Origin: a virus
Virus record (IMG/VR): IMGVR_UViG_3300033388_003266
Location: 1-40,545 of that record
Direction: 5' to 3' (one strand)
DNA length: 40,545 nt
Part shown: piece after piece, positions 6,429 through 13,711 of the stretch
Layout of the letters: each line of letters begins with the position of its first letter
How positions within the stretch are numbered: the stretch's first letter is position 1
Notes under the pieces: model-generated
The model's database searches: none
Told to the model about the DNA's origin: nothing
What the model saw: only the letters and a program-made list of their open reading frames with translations
Translations under genes and position numbers: made by a program

Positions 6429-7731
6429 ATAAACTCTCCTGAGAAAAATAGGTTGTTTCGTGAAAAAACTTTATTCGCTTATCTCTAAACTTTGCCCCGT
6501 TCCTGTTCTTTGCCAGGTCTAAAATTGCCATACCTCTAAGTTCTGAGGCTTCTGTATCACTTGCGTATTCTTCGGGCCGGTGTACAAAAATAATAGCATC
6601 AGCATCTTCCTCGATCTTTCCAGACTGCTTCAAATCAGAGATTATCGGTGCCTTGTTCGACCTGCCTTTTAGATCCCTGTTCAACTGAGCCAGTAAAAAT
6701 ATTGGGATACCAAGCTCTTTCTTCAGCATAGCAAGCCTGGTACAGTTCTCTGCGAACCTGGTTGTCATCTCACCACTTTTTACTTTCCGGTTTCCGATCT
6801 GGGAAAGCTGATCCACAAATATCACCTGGACCCCATCCCGTTTCATCTTTCGACATTTCCTTTCAACGTCTACAATGTCAAGACTTCCGGTGCCGTCTAT
6901 TTTTATTTTGCTTTCGTAAAAGACAGAAACTGAGTCACCAATATCCTGAAAATCTCTTTCGCTAAGACCTTTGAACTTTCCGAATTTGGAAGAGTCTATC
7001 CCACTCTCCATGGCAATGAGCCGGTCAATAATTTCTGACTCTGGCATTTCGATTGATAGGAACCCAACGCAGACCCCGGCTCTATCAAGATTCTTTGTCA
7101 TGGTGACAGCCAGTGCAGTTTTCCCCATCCCAGGACGGCCAGCAATTATGATAAGCTTTGGCCCTATTGTTTTTAAGCACTGGTCTATCCGTGGGAACCC
7201 AAGTTTATAATACATCCCCTCTTCTGATGTGTTCGCTTTTTCTATCCGGTCAATATGGGTATTGATAATGTCTTTCAAGTTTTTGATTTCGTCCGGCCTG
7301 GCGTTTGCTTTTATACCCATCATGGAAGATTGGGCAATTGATAAAAGATCCTCGCCGACTAAAGAGCTATCCATGACATTCATGCAAGCTGTTTTTATTT
7401 TCCTGGTAACTGAGCATTCCAAAATGATTGCAACGTATTTTTTTGTGTTGAACATTGGCGAGTTATCAAGGAGGTCAAGAAAAAATTGAGGATTAATTTT
7501 GCCCTGGCATTTTTTAGCCTTTTTGATTTCGTACCACAATGAACCAGCGTCTATCTTTTCATGGTTGGACACCATGATCAGCATGGTTTCAAATATTACC
7601 TGGTGGTGGGTAGGGTAAAAATCGTCAGGGTTTAGCATGTCGCATTCTTCGAATAGATCGTTTCTCATGATCAGGGAGGCTATCAGGCTCCGTTCTGCTT
7701 CTTCGTCGTGTAGTGGTATGTTAAAGTCCAT
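6421..7731 (-). CDS. dnaB: Replicative DNA helicase, DnaB family, 436 aa
   Basis: This is the hexameric 5'-3' helicase that unwinds the fork. The N-terminal domain (about 1-100) has the DnaB helical character with HDEEAERSLIASLI near the start. The RecA-like ATPase domain carries Walker A GRPGMGKT (198-205), FLSIEMP (224-230), Walker B VIFVDQLSQI (303-312) and a C-terminal DLAKNRNG motif near 405-412. Its length is normal for the family. It overlaps the replication initiator upstream by 11 bases, the usual phage initiator-helicase pair, so the phage recruits its own helicase. Confidence 0.95.
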   Translation of the reverse strand: MDFNIPLHDEEAERSLIASLIMRNDLFEECDMLNPDDFYPTHHQVIFETMLIMVSNHEKIDAGSLWYEIKKAKKCQGKINPQFFLDLLDNSPMFNTKKYVAIILECSVTRKIKTACMNVMDSSLVGEDLLSIAQSSMMGIKANARPDEIKNLKDIINTHIDRIEKANTSEEGMYYKLGFPRIDQCLKTIGPKLIIIAGRPGMGKTALAVTMTKNLDRAGVCVGFLSIEMPESEIIDRLIAMESGIDSSKFGKFKGLSERDFQDIGDSVSVFYESKIKIDGTGSLDIVDVERKCRKMKRDGVQVIFVDQLSQIGNRKVKSGEMTTRFAENCTRLAMLKKELGIPIFLLAQLNRDLKGRSNKAPIISDLKQSGKIEEDADAIIFVHRPEEYASDTEASELRGMAILDLAKNRNGAKFRDKRIKFFHETTYFSQESLYD

Positions 7732-8437
7732 GTTTTTCCCTTATTTCTTCTGAGGTTAAATCTGGGTCATTCCCGTTTATTGGGTCAAGCTCGTCCTCCC
7801 ACCTTCTCTGGTTCAGCCAAGTGGCAGGATTTGGAATGTATTGCCTATCTTGCCACTGGTCAGATTTTTTTTGACAAGATACGGATTCAAGGATTGTTTT
7901 TAAGGAAGGTGTTGGTTCTTTGATTTTTTTGTAAGAAGTAAAAGCAGATCCTTTACCAACTTTTTTTGGATACTGTTCCCAAAAGTTTAAAAAATTTGAT
8001 GTATATAGTTCTTTCTTATTGTTCTTATTGTTCTTGTTAGGTGTTGCTGCTTTGTTGCTGCCTTGTTGCTCTATTGTTGGTATCTTTGTTGCTTTTTTTT
8101 CTTTAGGCTGGTAACTATCCCAATTTATAATAGTAATCAGACGGCCAGCCTTTGTTGCTTCGTCTGTTGCAAAATCAAGTTTACCTAATCGTTTTAAACA
8201 AGACCTGACATTCTGAATTGATATACCTTTGCCTGTTTTTTCTCTGATTTTTTCAAGAGATGTGACGAACTGCCCACGGGCAACTTTAAATTTGATCCCC
8301 ATCCATTCCCATTCTGCTGGCTCATGGTTGGCAAGCAAGAGCAATGTTATCATTATTGATTTATGCTCAGGTGTGGAATTCAACCAGATAGGTTTTTTGA
8401 TCAACAGGCGGTATAATTTTATATAACCGTCTTCCAT
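7721..8437 (-). CDS. Replication initiation protein, 238 aa
   Basis: The N-terminal half is a winged-helix-like domain with the pattern ARGQFVTSLEKI...NVRSCLKRLGKLDFATDE...GRLITIINWDSYQ, known from phage replication proteins of the O/DnaD type. The C-terminal part FLNFWEQYPKKVGKGSAF...IPNPATWLNQRRWEDE is a common tail in these proteins. The chosen ATG at 8437 overlaps the upstream Lar-like gene's stop region; the longer frame would run through that gene. It overlaps dnaB by 11 bases. It probably binds the origin and loads the helicase; no iteron array was recognised in the gene itself. Confidence 0.85.
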   Translation of the reverse strand: MEDGYIKLYRLLIKKPIWLNSTPEHKSIMITLLLLANHEPAEWEWMGIKFKVARGQFVTSLEKIREKTGKGISIQNVRSCLKRLGKLDFATDEATKAGRLITIINWDSYQPKEKKATKIPTIEQQGSNKAATPNKNNKNNKKELYTSNFLNFWEQYPKKVGKGSAFTSYKKIKEPTPSLKTILESVSCQKKSDQWQDRQYIPNPATWLNQRRWEDELDPINGNDPDLTSEEIREKHGL

Positions 8438-8438
8438 A

Positions 8439-8642
8439 TCAAGACCGCTCGTTCCAGTTCGATATGGCTTTTTCCTTAGTACCAGCCATTTGAGATCTGC
8501 CACAACAATATAGACATTCGCACCGGTACCAAGTAGGATCGCCATCTATTTCTCCGATACCTGAGATACCAATGTTCGTTTTTCCACAAAAAGGGCAAGG
8601 TAATAAATTGTCTTGGATTGGTTTTTTCTTAGAATCGTTCAT
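8439..8642 (-). CDS. Lar-like restriction alleviation protein, 67 aa
   Basis: The protein has LLPCPFCGK near residues 13-21, WYRCECLYC in the middle and AISNWNERS at the end. This is the pattern of the Lar restriction-alleviation family, small zinc proteins that in Rac prophage modulate type I restriction-modification. The start is the ATG at 8642 after GTGGGAGG rather than the GTG 12 bases upstream. It precedes the replication initiator and is the first gene after a putative promoter. The family call rests on motifs; an antirestriction role here is inference. Confidence 0.75.
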   Translation of the reverse strand: MNDSKKKPIQDNLLPCPFCGKTNIGISGIGEIDGDPTWYRCECLYCCGRSQMAGTKEKAISNWNERS

Positions 8643-8730
8643 AAAGCCTCCCACAGCTTATACCCAGATTGTTTTAGGTATGGGGTCCGCTGGGTACGGT
8701 AAAGGCGACGTTAGCCACCCCCACACAGTT

Positions 8731-8759
8731 ATAATTACACTTTCTTTGGTTGGTGTCAA
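8731..8759 (-). promoter_or_regulatory. Sigma70-type promoter before the Lar/replication genes
   Basis: The minus strand reads TTGACA (8759-8754), a 17-bp spacer and AATTAT (8736-8731). It lies in the gap between the 57-aa gene and the Lar-like gene, well placed to drive antirestriction, initiator and helicase. Confidence 0.5.
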
Positions 8760-8763
8760 TTGT

Positions 8764-8937
8764 TTATCTATCATCGTCAAACAACCACGCAACAAAAAGC
8801 CATATACACGCATTGACATCAGACATAAAAATCCTGCTAAGACTTTCTGGGGAGAAATTAGATGTGAGCGAAAAGGTGGTGCAGGCCATGCACCCGAAAA
8901 ACGCCAGCCAGTAGTTTCTATTCTTTGCTACTTTCAT
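8764..8937 (-). CDS. Small membrane protein, 57 aa
   Basis: The frame opens at 8937 after AAAGGAAG and ends at 8764. It has a basic N-terminus (MKVAKNRNY), a hydrophobic stretch WLAFFGCMACTTFSL at about 10-24 and a second at about 44-53 (CIWLFVAWLF), followed by DDDR. This fits a two-pass hairpin with both ends in the cytoplasm. No family is recognised. It fills what would otherwise be a gap in the operon. Confidence 0.55.
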   Translation of the reverse strand: MKVAKNRNYWLAFFGCMACTTFSLTSNFSPESLSRIFMSDVNACIWLFVAWLFDDDR

Positions 8938-8963
8938 AATCTTCCTTTGCCCCTGCTCATGGG

Positions 8964-9146
8964 TTATGCCTTTTCAGAGCGTATTTCTTTCAGATGGGCG
9001 GCGATGGTATTGCAAGACAACCCGATAGCTTCAGAACATTCTTTTTGGGTCTTGCCCGGGTTGTTTTCAAACCATGCGATAATCTTTTTTCTGTTTTCTT
9101 TCTTGCGCTCAACGTTGTGTTGGCCTGTTCCGTTCGTGATTTCCAT
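8964..9146 (-). CDS. Small helix-turn-helix DNA-binding protein, 60 aa
   Basis: Residues about 20-57 (KIIAWFENNPGKTQKECSEAIGLSCNTIAAHLKEIR) read as a winged-helix/HTH unit, the pattern of MarR/LexA-like or replication-associated helices. The ATG follows AGGAGAAAC. It lies between the HNH gene and the replication cluster, so it may regulate this operon or act in replication. The DNA-binding call is moderately firm; the target is unknown. Confidence 0.7.
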   Translation of the reverse strand: MEITNGTGQHNVERKKENRKKIIAWFENNPGKTQKECSEAIGLSCNTIAAHLKEIRSEKA

Positions 9147-9180
9147 TGTTTCTCCTTTTGTTATATTTTAGTGTGGATTG

Positions 9181-9681
9181 TTACCATTTGGATGTCTCGA
9201 TACTCTTTCTTTGTTTCAGGAAAACATCAAGATCAAGACTATCCTTCTCTTCGTTACATTTTTTACAAGAAGGCGCCATGTTGTCAATATGATTTTTGCC
9301 ACCATTTACGGTAGGGATTACGTGGTCAACGGTCATATAGTCTTCAGCACCTGGCCTGTCTATTTGAATGTTTGTATGGCAGTAAGCACAAAGCCCACCA
9401 GTTTTTTCAAATACTGAGATCCTGATCCCTCTTTTTATTTTAAGCCCTTTACGTTTTGGCTTACTTCTCCTTTGGGATTTATTATTTACAACCTCGGCCT
9501 TTTTCTCTTTTGCATATTTTGCGGAAAGCTCTCTTGCTCTCGGGTGGCCCATGAATAGCAAAACTGTCTCGTTAAGCTCGATATCACAATCAATGCATAG
9601 TGGCCTATAGTTGTTGCCATCAGAACAAATCTGCCATTGGAATACAGCCTTCTGACCGCACCGGATACATTTCTTAACCAT
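9181..9681 (-). CDS. HNH endonuclease with N-terminal zinc domain, 166 aa
   Basis: The N-terminal part has CIRCGQKAVFQWQICSD...RPLCIDCDIELN, a four-Cys zinc unit I associate with phage proteins. The C-terminal HNH domain has CAYC (98-101), VDHVIP (118-123), the GGKN...DN loop and CKKCN (139-143), the full beta-beta-alpha-metal set. I chose the ATG at 9681 because family members open with the first Cys knuckle; a TTG at 9735 after AGGA would add 18 residues. It is driven by a putative promoter that faces away from the large RNA. It may be a homing-type nuclease or a packaging-associated HNH. Confidence 0.85.
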   Translation of the reverse strand: MVKKCIRCGQKAVFQWQICSDGNNYRPLCIDCDIELNETVLLFMGHPRARELSAKYAKEKKAEVVNNKSQRRSKPKRKGLKIKRGIRISVFEKTGGLCAYCHTNIQIDRPGAEDYMTVDHVIPTVNGGKNHIDNMAPSCKKCNEEKDSLDLDVFLKQRKSIETSKW

Positions 9682-9784
9682 AATACCTTTTACCGTGTAT
9701 GGTTGCTTCCGTTTGACTGACCATTTATCTTTCAAATTTTCATCCTATGTATAATAAATTATTATGTAATTCCAATACACATGA

Positions 9785-9812
9785 ATGATACCATAAAATA
9801 AAACAAAGTCAA
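9785..9812 (-). promoter_or_regulatory. Sigma70-type promoter for the HNH/replication operon
   Basis: The minus strand reads TTGACT (9812-9807), a 16-bp AT-rich spacer and TATCAT (9790-9785). It is back-to-back with the promoter of the large RNA; the two -35 boxes are 14 bp apart. Confidence 0.6.
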
Positions 9813-9826
9813 GGGCAAAATAAAGC

Positions 9827-9855
9827 TTGACAACCAAAACCCAAAGAGGTATTGT
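9827..9855 (+). promoter_or_regulatory. Strong sigma70-type promoter for the large RNA
   Basis: The plus strand reads a perfect TTGACA (9827-9832), a 17-bp spacer and TATTGT (9850-9855). Transcription would begin near 9862 and run through the folded region to the terminator at 10,721-10,752. Confidence 0.65.
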
Positions 9856-9948
9856 TGATCATCAGCCGGAAGCACACTCCCTGATTGAGTTCAAAGTTTT
9901 GCTTGACCGGCACTTTTAAAGTACAGCGTTTTAGATCTTTGAAAATAT

Positions 9949-10106
9949 GGTGTGGTGGCGGAATGGGTAGACGCTACACCGAGACATCCCAGTGGTACTG
10001 ATCAACTGCGGTACGCATTACGGAACATGGAAAAAGGTAATTACTTTTCGATTGAACTAACGTGGAGGATGTTATGCAAGGTTCAAATCCTTGCCCACAC
10101 CTACCA
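9949..10106 (+). other. tRNA-like domain without an anticodon arm, at the 5' end of the large RNA
   Basis: A perfect 7-bp acceptor-like helix GGTGTGG (9949-9955) with CCACACC (10095-10101) encloses a D-arm like that of tRNA-Leu (TGGCGGAAT.GGTAGACGC) and a canonical T-arm (10076-10094, loop TTCAAAT); TACCA follows at the 3' side. Where the anticodon arm should be there is a 6-bp helix ACATCC/GGATGT (9984-9989 with 10067-10072) enclosing about 77 nt. The total is 158 nt, far longer than a tRNA-Leu. No U33-anticodon loop can be found, so this is not a normal decoding tRNA. It resembles the tRNA-like part of a tmRNA in architecture, but no tag frame is present. Confidence 0.6.
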
Positions 10107-10720
10107 AAAACTGAAGCGGGACAGTAAATCCGCCCCGGCTTGCCCCTGCTGAAAAAACGGGCTCTGCCGGATGAAGAAAGGCCCGTACCATTGACCATCG
10201 AAACGGGCAAAGAACAAAGTCGGCCCATCTGCCGGATCTACCCCATGGTGGTCCAGGCCATTGTCAGAGCCGATCAGTAAGGCCCGGGAGACTCCGGGCA
10301 GATTAGCAGCATGGGGCCAGGTTGTGGCTTGGTCCCATGCTTAACCAATAACACCCGCCACGCCTCTGGTTTAAGCGCACCCAGGCGGGTTACTTAAAAA
10401 GGTGGTGATTAAACTGTGGGGGATGGAGTAAATCCTTTGACATAAGGAAGGGGGCTGCGCATCCTAAAAACGCACAACAACATCGGAAGGGGGTGATGAG
10501 TTCAAATCTCAACCCATAAAAAGGAGATGCCTATGAATGTACGAATCAGATAAAATTCCTTCTAACCTCACCCAGGTTACCGGCCCGAAAAGCACCCACG
10601 CAAAGTAGGGGGAACCTGAAACCAAAAATGCCATAACCGGTCCCATGGAGGCAACGATGCCCAGAATTAGAAACCCCGATAAATAAAGTCCAGTTTCCAC
10701 AAACTGCTAACATGCATATA

Positions 10721-10752
10721 AACCCCCTGGTTGATTGGCCAGGGGGTTTTTT
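10721..10752 (+). terminator. Rho-independent terminator of the large RNA
   Basis: Plus strand: AACCCCCTGG (10721-10730), an 8-nt loop and CCAGGGGGTT (10739-10748), followed by a T run to 10752. The T tract is only on the plus side, which fixes the direction. The run reaches the stop codon of the convergent HNH gene. Confidence 0.85.
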
Positions 10753-10999
10753 ATTTGTGATGAATGGCGTGACATTCCCAGCAAAGACATTCCAAGTTTT
10801 CCGGTACGTCCTGCCCCCCCTGAGACTTCCGCTTGATGTGGTGACAGTGTAGGGCATGTCCTTCTGGTGGGTACATCTTCCCGCATCGTTCACAGGTATA
10901 GTTTTCTCGCAGAAATACCGCCCGGACTATCTTAGGCGGTATTCTGGTTTGCTTCTTTTTTTTCTTTGGCGGCTTCGGCTGGGGTCTGAAAGTGTTCAC
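10751..10999 (-). CDS. Small HNH endonuclease, 82 aa
   Basis: A single HNH domain: CERCG (36-40), LHCHHIKRKSQGG (50-62) and the final CLCWECHAIHHK, with a basic Pro/Lys-rich N-terminus (PKPPKKKKK). The start is GTG at 10999, overlapping the stop of the gene upstream (GTGA), so translation is coupled. Standalone HNH proteins of this size occur in phages as nicking or homing enzymes or with the terminase; here it ends exactly at the terminator of the large RNA. Its association with that RNA is noted under findings. Confidence 0.85.
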   Translation of the reverse strand: MNTFRPQPKPPKKKKKQTRIPPKIVRAVFLRENYTCERCGKMYPPEGHALHCHHIKRKSQGGQDVPENLECLCWECHAIHHK

Positions 11000-11346
11000 C
11001 TGATATTAATCTCACTCTTTGCAATGCTGATCAAGGTACGATATGCCTCGATATTTGAATGAATCCGCTTGATATTCTCCTTGGAAGCTTTCAAGATGCC
11101 TTCTGAGATCTTGAACAATAGCCTTACCTCTGCCGTTTCTCCGTCCATTAGTATCTTGGCAGCAGTGGCAGACTTTTTATCTGTTATGAACGCTAAAAAA
11201 GCCTCTGATTTAGCTTGTCTGTATAGACGTTCTTTTTTAGCAACGTCTTCACTCAGATCTGCCAGCTTGTTTGTTTCTGTTTCCAGTTCTGCCAGTTTGG
11301 CAACGTAGCCTTTCTTTAGACTTAGGATATCAGTGTAGTCCTGCAT
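10996..11346 (-). CDS. Hypothetical helical protein, 116 aa
   Basis: An all-helical, charged protein (KKGYVAKLAELETETNKLADL...; RLYRQAKSEAFLAF...; ASKENIKRIHSNIEAYRTL) with no Cys, probably a coiled-coil bundle. The ATG follows TAAGGAGAG. It lies between the coiled-coil protein of the recombination cluster and the small HNH gene. Similar helical proteins accompany YqaJ/Erf modules in other phages. The function is unknown. Confidence 0.7.
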   Translation of the reverse strand: MQDYTDILSLKKGYVAKLAELETETNKLADLSEDVAKKERLYRQAKSEAFLAFITDKKSATAAKILMDGETAEVRLLFKISEGILKASKENIKRIHSNIEAYRTLISIAKSEINIR

Positions 11347-11375
11347 ACTCTCTCCTTACATGGTTGGTTTGTTAT

Positions 11376-12362
11376 TTAATACTGAATTGATACAGCAGGG
11401 ATTTTGCCCTGAATGATAGCCGTCAAAATAACTTTGCTTGTATCTTCATCAATTTCAAGCCCCATGAGTGCTGCAAGGGCCTTACGATTAACACCCTTCT
11501 GGTGATTCCTGTTGGCGGCTTTTTTATCAGCAATCGCTTTTTCATCGTCGGCTTTTTTCTTTGCTGCCAGTTGCTCAAGCCTGGTTTTCTCTGCTGCATC
11601 GTCCTTGGCTTTTTGCACTGCTGCTGCCTGGTCGCGCTCTGCCTGAGCCGCTGCCTCTGCCGCGTCTGCTGCTGCCTGGATTCTATCACGCTCGGCCTGG
11701 GCCCTTGCCTCTTCTTCCCGTTCTTCGGCCTCTTTTTTCTCACGCTCGGCACGTTCCTTGGCATCAATTTCAGCCTGGATCTTTTCTTTTGCTTCACGCT
11801 CGGCAGTCTCCGCAGCTTCTTTTTTGATCCGTTCCTCAATTGCAAGCCTGTCTTTCTCTGCCTGGGCTTTGGCTTCCTTGGCTTTGCGATCTTCTTCGGC
11901 CTTGGCAAGCTCTGCCTCTTTACGGGCCATTTCACGTTCACGGCTTACAAGGTCGTTTTCTGCCAGTGCATCGTCCCATTCAAGGAGGTAGATTTCAAAG
12001 TCACGTTCTTTTTGCACCCGGATCTTTTCGGCATCTTCATAATCAGTCAAGGGCTTTCTTGTTGTGGTCTGGATTTCCGTCATGGTATCACGGAAGCTTT
12101 TGCACTCCTGGTCAATGACCTTCAGGGCCGCTTTTTTGTCTTTGACATAAAGAATCCTGCTGTCATCAACATATTTTCTGGACCGGCCAATATCGGCGGC
12201 AAATGATCTCAGGCTGTCCCGGTCCTTGCTTTTCCCCATGTCAAGGGATGGTGCATCGAATTCTTCAACCTTGGCCCTGACTCCTGCCAAAACTGGGTCC
12301 AGCCCTTTGGGAACAAAAATTTCTACCGGGGTGATTGTTTTCGGCACGAGATCGGTTGTCAT
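11376..12362 (-). CDS. Long coiled-coil protein of the recombination cluster, 328 aa
   Basis: The N-terminal domain (about 1-130, with KAALKVIDQECKSFRDTM...TTRKPLTDYEDAEK) is followed by about 150 residues of nearly uninterrupted Glu/Lys/Ala-rich coiled coil and a compact C-terminal domain (NRNHQKGVNRKALAALMGLEI...). This three-part plan is seen in phage proteins encoded beside exonuclease and annealing genes. The start overlaps the YqaJ stop (ATGA), so the two are coupled. A scaffold or accessory role in recombination is likely but inferred. Confidence 0.75.
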   Translation of the reverse strand: MTTDLVPKTITPVEIFVPKGLDPVLAGVRAKVEEFDAPSLDMGKSKDRDSLRSFAADIGRSRKYVDDSRILYVKDKKAALKVIDQECKSFRDTMTEIQTTTRKPLTDYEDAEKIRVQKERDFEIYLLEWDDALAENDLVSREREMARKEAELAKAEEDRKAKEAKAQAEKDRLAIEERIKKEAAETAEREAKEKIQAEIDAKERAEREKKEAEEREEEARAQAERDRIQAAADAAEAAAQAERDQAAAVQKAKDDAAEKTRLEQLAAKKKADDEKAIADKKAANRNHQKGVNRKALAALMGLEIDEDTSKVILTAIIQGKIPAVSIQY

Positions 12363-12961
12363 GATTTAAGCTCCTCAATTAAAGTGTTCAAATCTCTCAA
12401 GAATATTTTCACTTCTGCCTTTATGATCCTGATTAAATCCTCGTCTCTCTCAACTTCCATGATAAACGGTTTTACACCAGGGAAATAAGACATGAACCAC
12501 CAGGAACCCCAACCGGTTAAAGCAAGGCTTGATTGAACCTGTAACTTATAAGCCGTTGGAAGCTTTTCAGCCTCAAGGTATTTGATATGGTTTTTCAGCA
12601 TTGGGCATTTGATTTCTAATCCAGTATCATCAAAATATCCATCAGGTGAAACGTGGCTTGACTTTGATTCATCAGCCCAGATCATGGCGCATTCTAAGAC
12701 GGTTACATTTTTAATCAAAGAGAATAAGTCTCTTGCCTCTGGTTCATGATCATTACCCCACTGCATTTCATACGTTTTAAACAGAGGCTTTGATTTTCCG
12801 GTTAAAATTTGGCTTGCTTTCTCATAAAGATAATCGCCACGCTGTTTTGACCTGTCACCTCTTGAGGTTATAATCTTCTGTATACCGGTGCCGCCAATTG
12901 ATTTTTTCCTGGCAGCGTGCCATTCGTCAGATCCCTGTATAAAATCAGTTTCAATCAGCAT
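12359..12961 (-). CDS. YqaJ/lambda-type viral exonuclease, 200 aa
   Basis: This enzyme degrades one strand of DNA ends so that an annealing protein can act. The PD-(D/E)XK core is visible as SPDGYFDD with Asp107 and LEIKCP with Glu116 and Lys118; the N-terminal QGSDEWHAARKKSIGGTGI and Glu73 also match the family, as does LPTAYKLQVQSSLALTGW after the core. It overlaps the Erf gene by 11 bases, the usual exonuclease-annealase pair, and the next gene by 4. Confidence 0.9.
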   Translation of the reverse strand: MLIETDFIQGSDEWHAARKKSIGGTGIQKIITSRGDRSKQRGDYLYEKASQILTGKSKPLFKTYEMQWGNDHEPEARDLFSLIKNVTVLECAMIWADESKSSHVSPDGYFDDTGLEIKCPMLKNHIKYLEAEKLPTAYKLQVQSSLALTGWGSWWFMSYFPGVKPFIMEVERDEDLIRIIKAEVKIFLRDLNTLIEELKS

Positions 12962-13694
12962 TTTTAGAGGCCTCCGCTTTAGCTTTGAGAGCGTTTAAGC
13001 ATCTGCCGAAGTCATATGATGGCATTTCTTCCACGGATTCAATTTTAGCCCATGCTGTGAAGGATTCAACCTTGTACCCGTCAATGGAATTTATCATGTC
13101 AAGGATCTGGGAGGCTTGCTTTTCATCAATGAATTTAACAGGGTCTGAAGTTGCCCCATCATCGTCCTGATCATCAGTGGCAAGCCCGGTCATGGCAAGA
13201 ATTGTATATCTCTGCAAATAAGAAATGGTGGATCCCATTGCCTGGATAGCATTTTTTTGGCCTGACGTATCATGGGCTGCTGACAATGCTGTGCTTTCTG
13301 AATGTCCCAGCTCATGGGTTATTGTGCAGGTAACAGTTATTATTTTTTCGCTCTGGTCAAGTGGCCACGCTGCGGTAAGGCCATGTTTACCAAGGGCAGC
13401 ATTTATTGTGCCGGTTACATTTCCAAGGCTTGCATGGTTGTAATTTGTATTGCCGTAGGAAACATTCTTATCCTTTGATATCCTTGGTGGATTAGCCTTG
13501 AATTCTGCCATGGCTTTTGTATATGCTTTTTTAGCCTGGTATGCGTCATGCTCTTTCTGAAGGGCCATCATTTCTCTTAGAGTATCAGGATCTCCGCCAG
13601 CAGCAAAAAATGATTGTGCCATTTCCATAGGTGATTTTGGTAAAACCTGTATTGCGCTTTCCGGTACTGTCATTACTTCGGTGCTTTTTCCCAT
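12951..13694 (-). CDS. erf: Erf-family single-strand annealing protein, 247 aa
   Basis: The core pattern SYGNTNYNHASLGNVTGTINAALGKHGLTAAWPL, with the later STISYLQRYTILAMTGLATDDQDDDG, is the ERF superfamily signature known from P22 Erf. These ring proteins anneal complementary strands during phage recombination. The start is the ATG at 13694 after GGGAGAA; the longer frame runs back through the preceding gene and is rejected. The stop overlaps the exonuclease start. Confidence 0.9.
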   Translation of the reverse strand: MGKSTEVMTVPESAIQVLPKSPMEMAQSFFAAGGDPDTLREMMALQKEHDAYQAKKAYTKAMAEFKANPPRISKDKNVSYGNTNYNHASLGNVTGTINAALGKHGLTAAWPLDQSEKIITVTCTITHELGHSESTALSAAHDTSGQKNAIQAMGSTISYLQRYTILAMTGLATDDQDDDGATSDPVKFIDEKQASQILDMINSIDGYKVESFTAWAKIESVEEMPSYDFGRCLNALKAKAEASKNAD

Positions 13695-13711
13695 GCTGTT
13701 CTCCCTTTGGT

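Larger units (their letters stand above)
9862..10752 (+). ncRNA. Large structured phage RNA (GOLLD/ROOL-like candidate), about 0.9 kb
   Basis: No convincing protein gene is found on either strand from 9,736 to 10,750. The plus strand has a promoter, a rho-independent terminator and many GC-rich helices. Stems include 10157-10162/10181-10186 (ACGGGC/GCCCGT), 10282-10287/10294-10299 (GCCCGG/CCGGGC), an 11-bp stem 10309-10319/10330-10340 with one G-U, 10353-10359/10384-10390, 10563-10568/10574-10579 and 10691-10696/10701-10706. A hairpin at 10,491-10,515 carries a T-arm-like loop TTCAAAT, and a tRNA-like domain forms the 5' part. Size, phage location, tRNA association and density of structure match the known large ornate phage RNAs GOLLD and ROOL, whose members form large homomeric RNA complexes. 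Assignment to either family is inference; an unnamed class is equally possible. It is antisense to the flanking operons. Confidence 0.65.

Noticed and set aside
9949-10106. tmRNA (ssrA)
   Set aside because: The tRNA-like end is present, but there is no tag reading frame or pseudoknot set, the 5' part carries a tRNA-Leu D-arm, and the enclosed segment is only about 77 nt.
10491-10530. Second T-arm-like sequence, possibly a normal tRNA
   Set aside because: The loop TTCAAAT pairs well, but no acceptor, D-arm or anticodon arm can be placed around it. It is better read as a T-loop within the large RNA.
9862-10752. Group I or group II intron, or retron
   Set aside because: No reverse transcriptase, no maturase and no interrupted gene whose exons join across the region. 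The adjacent HNH genes point away from or into the region but are not inside it.
10509-10893. Minus-strand open frames of 63 and 115 codons across the large RNA
   Set aside because: They overlap the terminator, the HNH gene or strong RNA helices, have no convincing ribosome binding site and look like shadow frames.
11502-12206. 234-codon plus-strand frame opposite the coiled-coil gene
   Set aside because: Cys/Leu/Phe-rich product that mirrors a Lys/Glu/Ala-rich coiled coil on the other strand; a typical antisense shadow.
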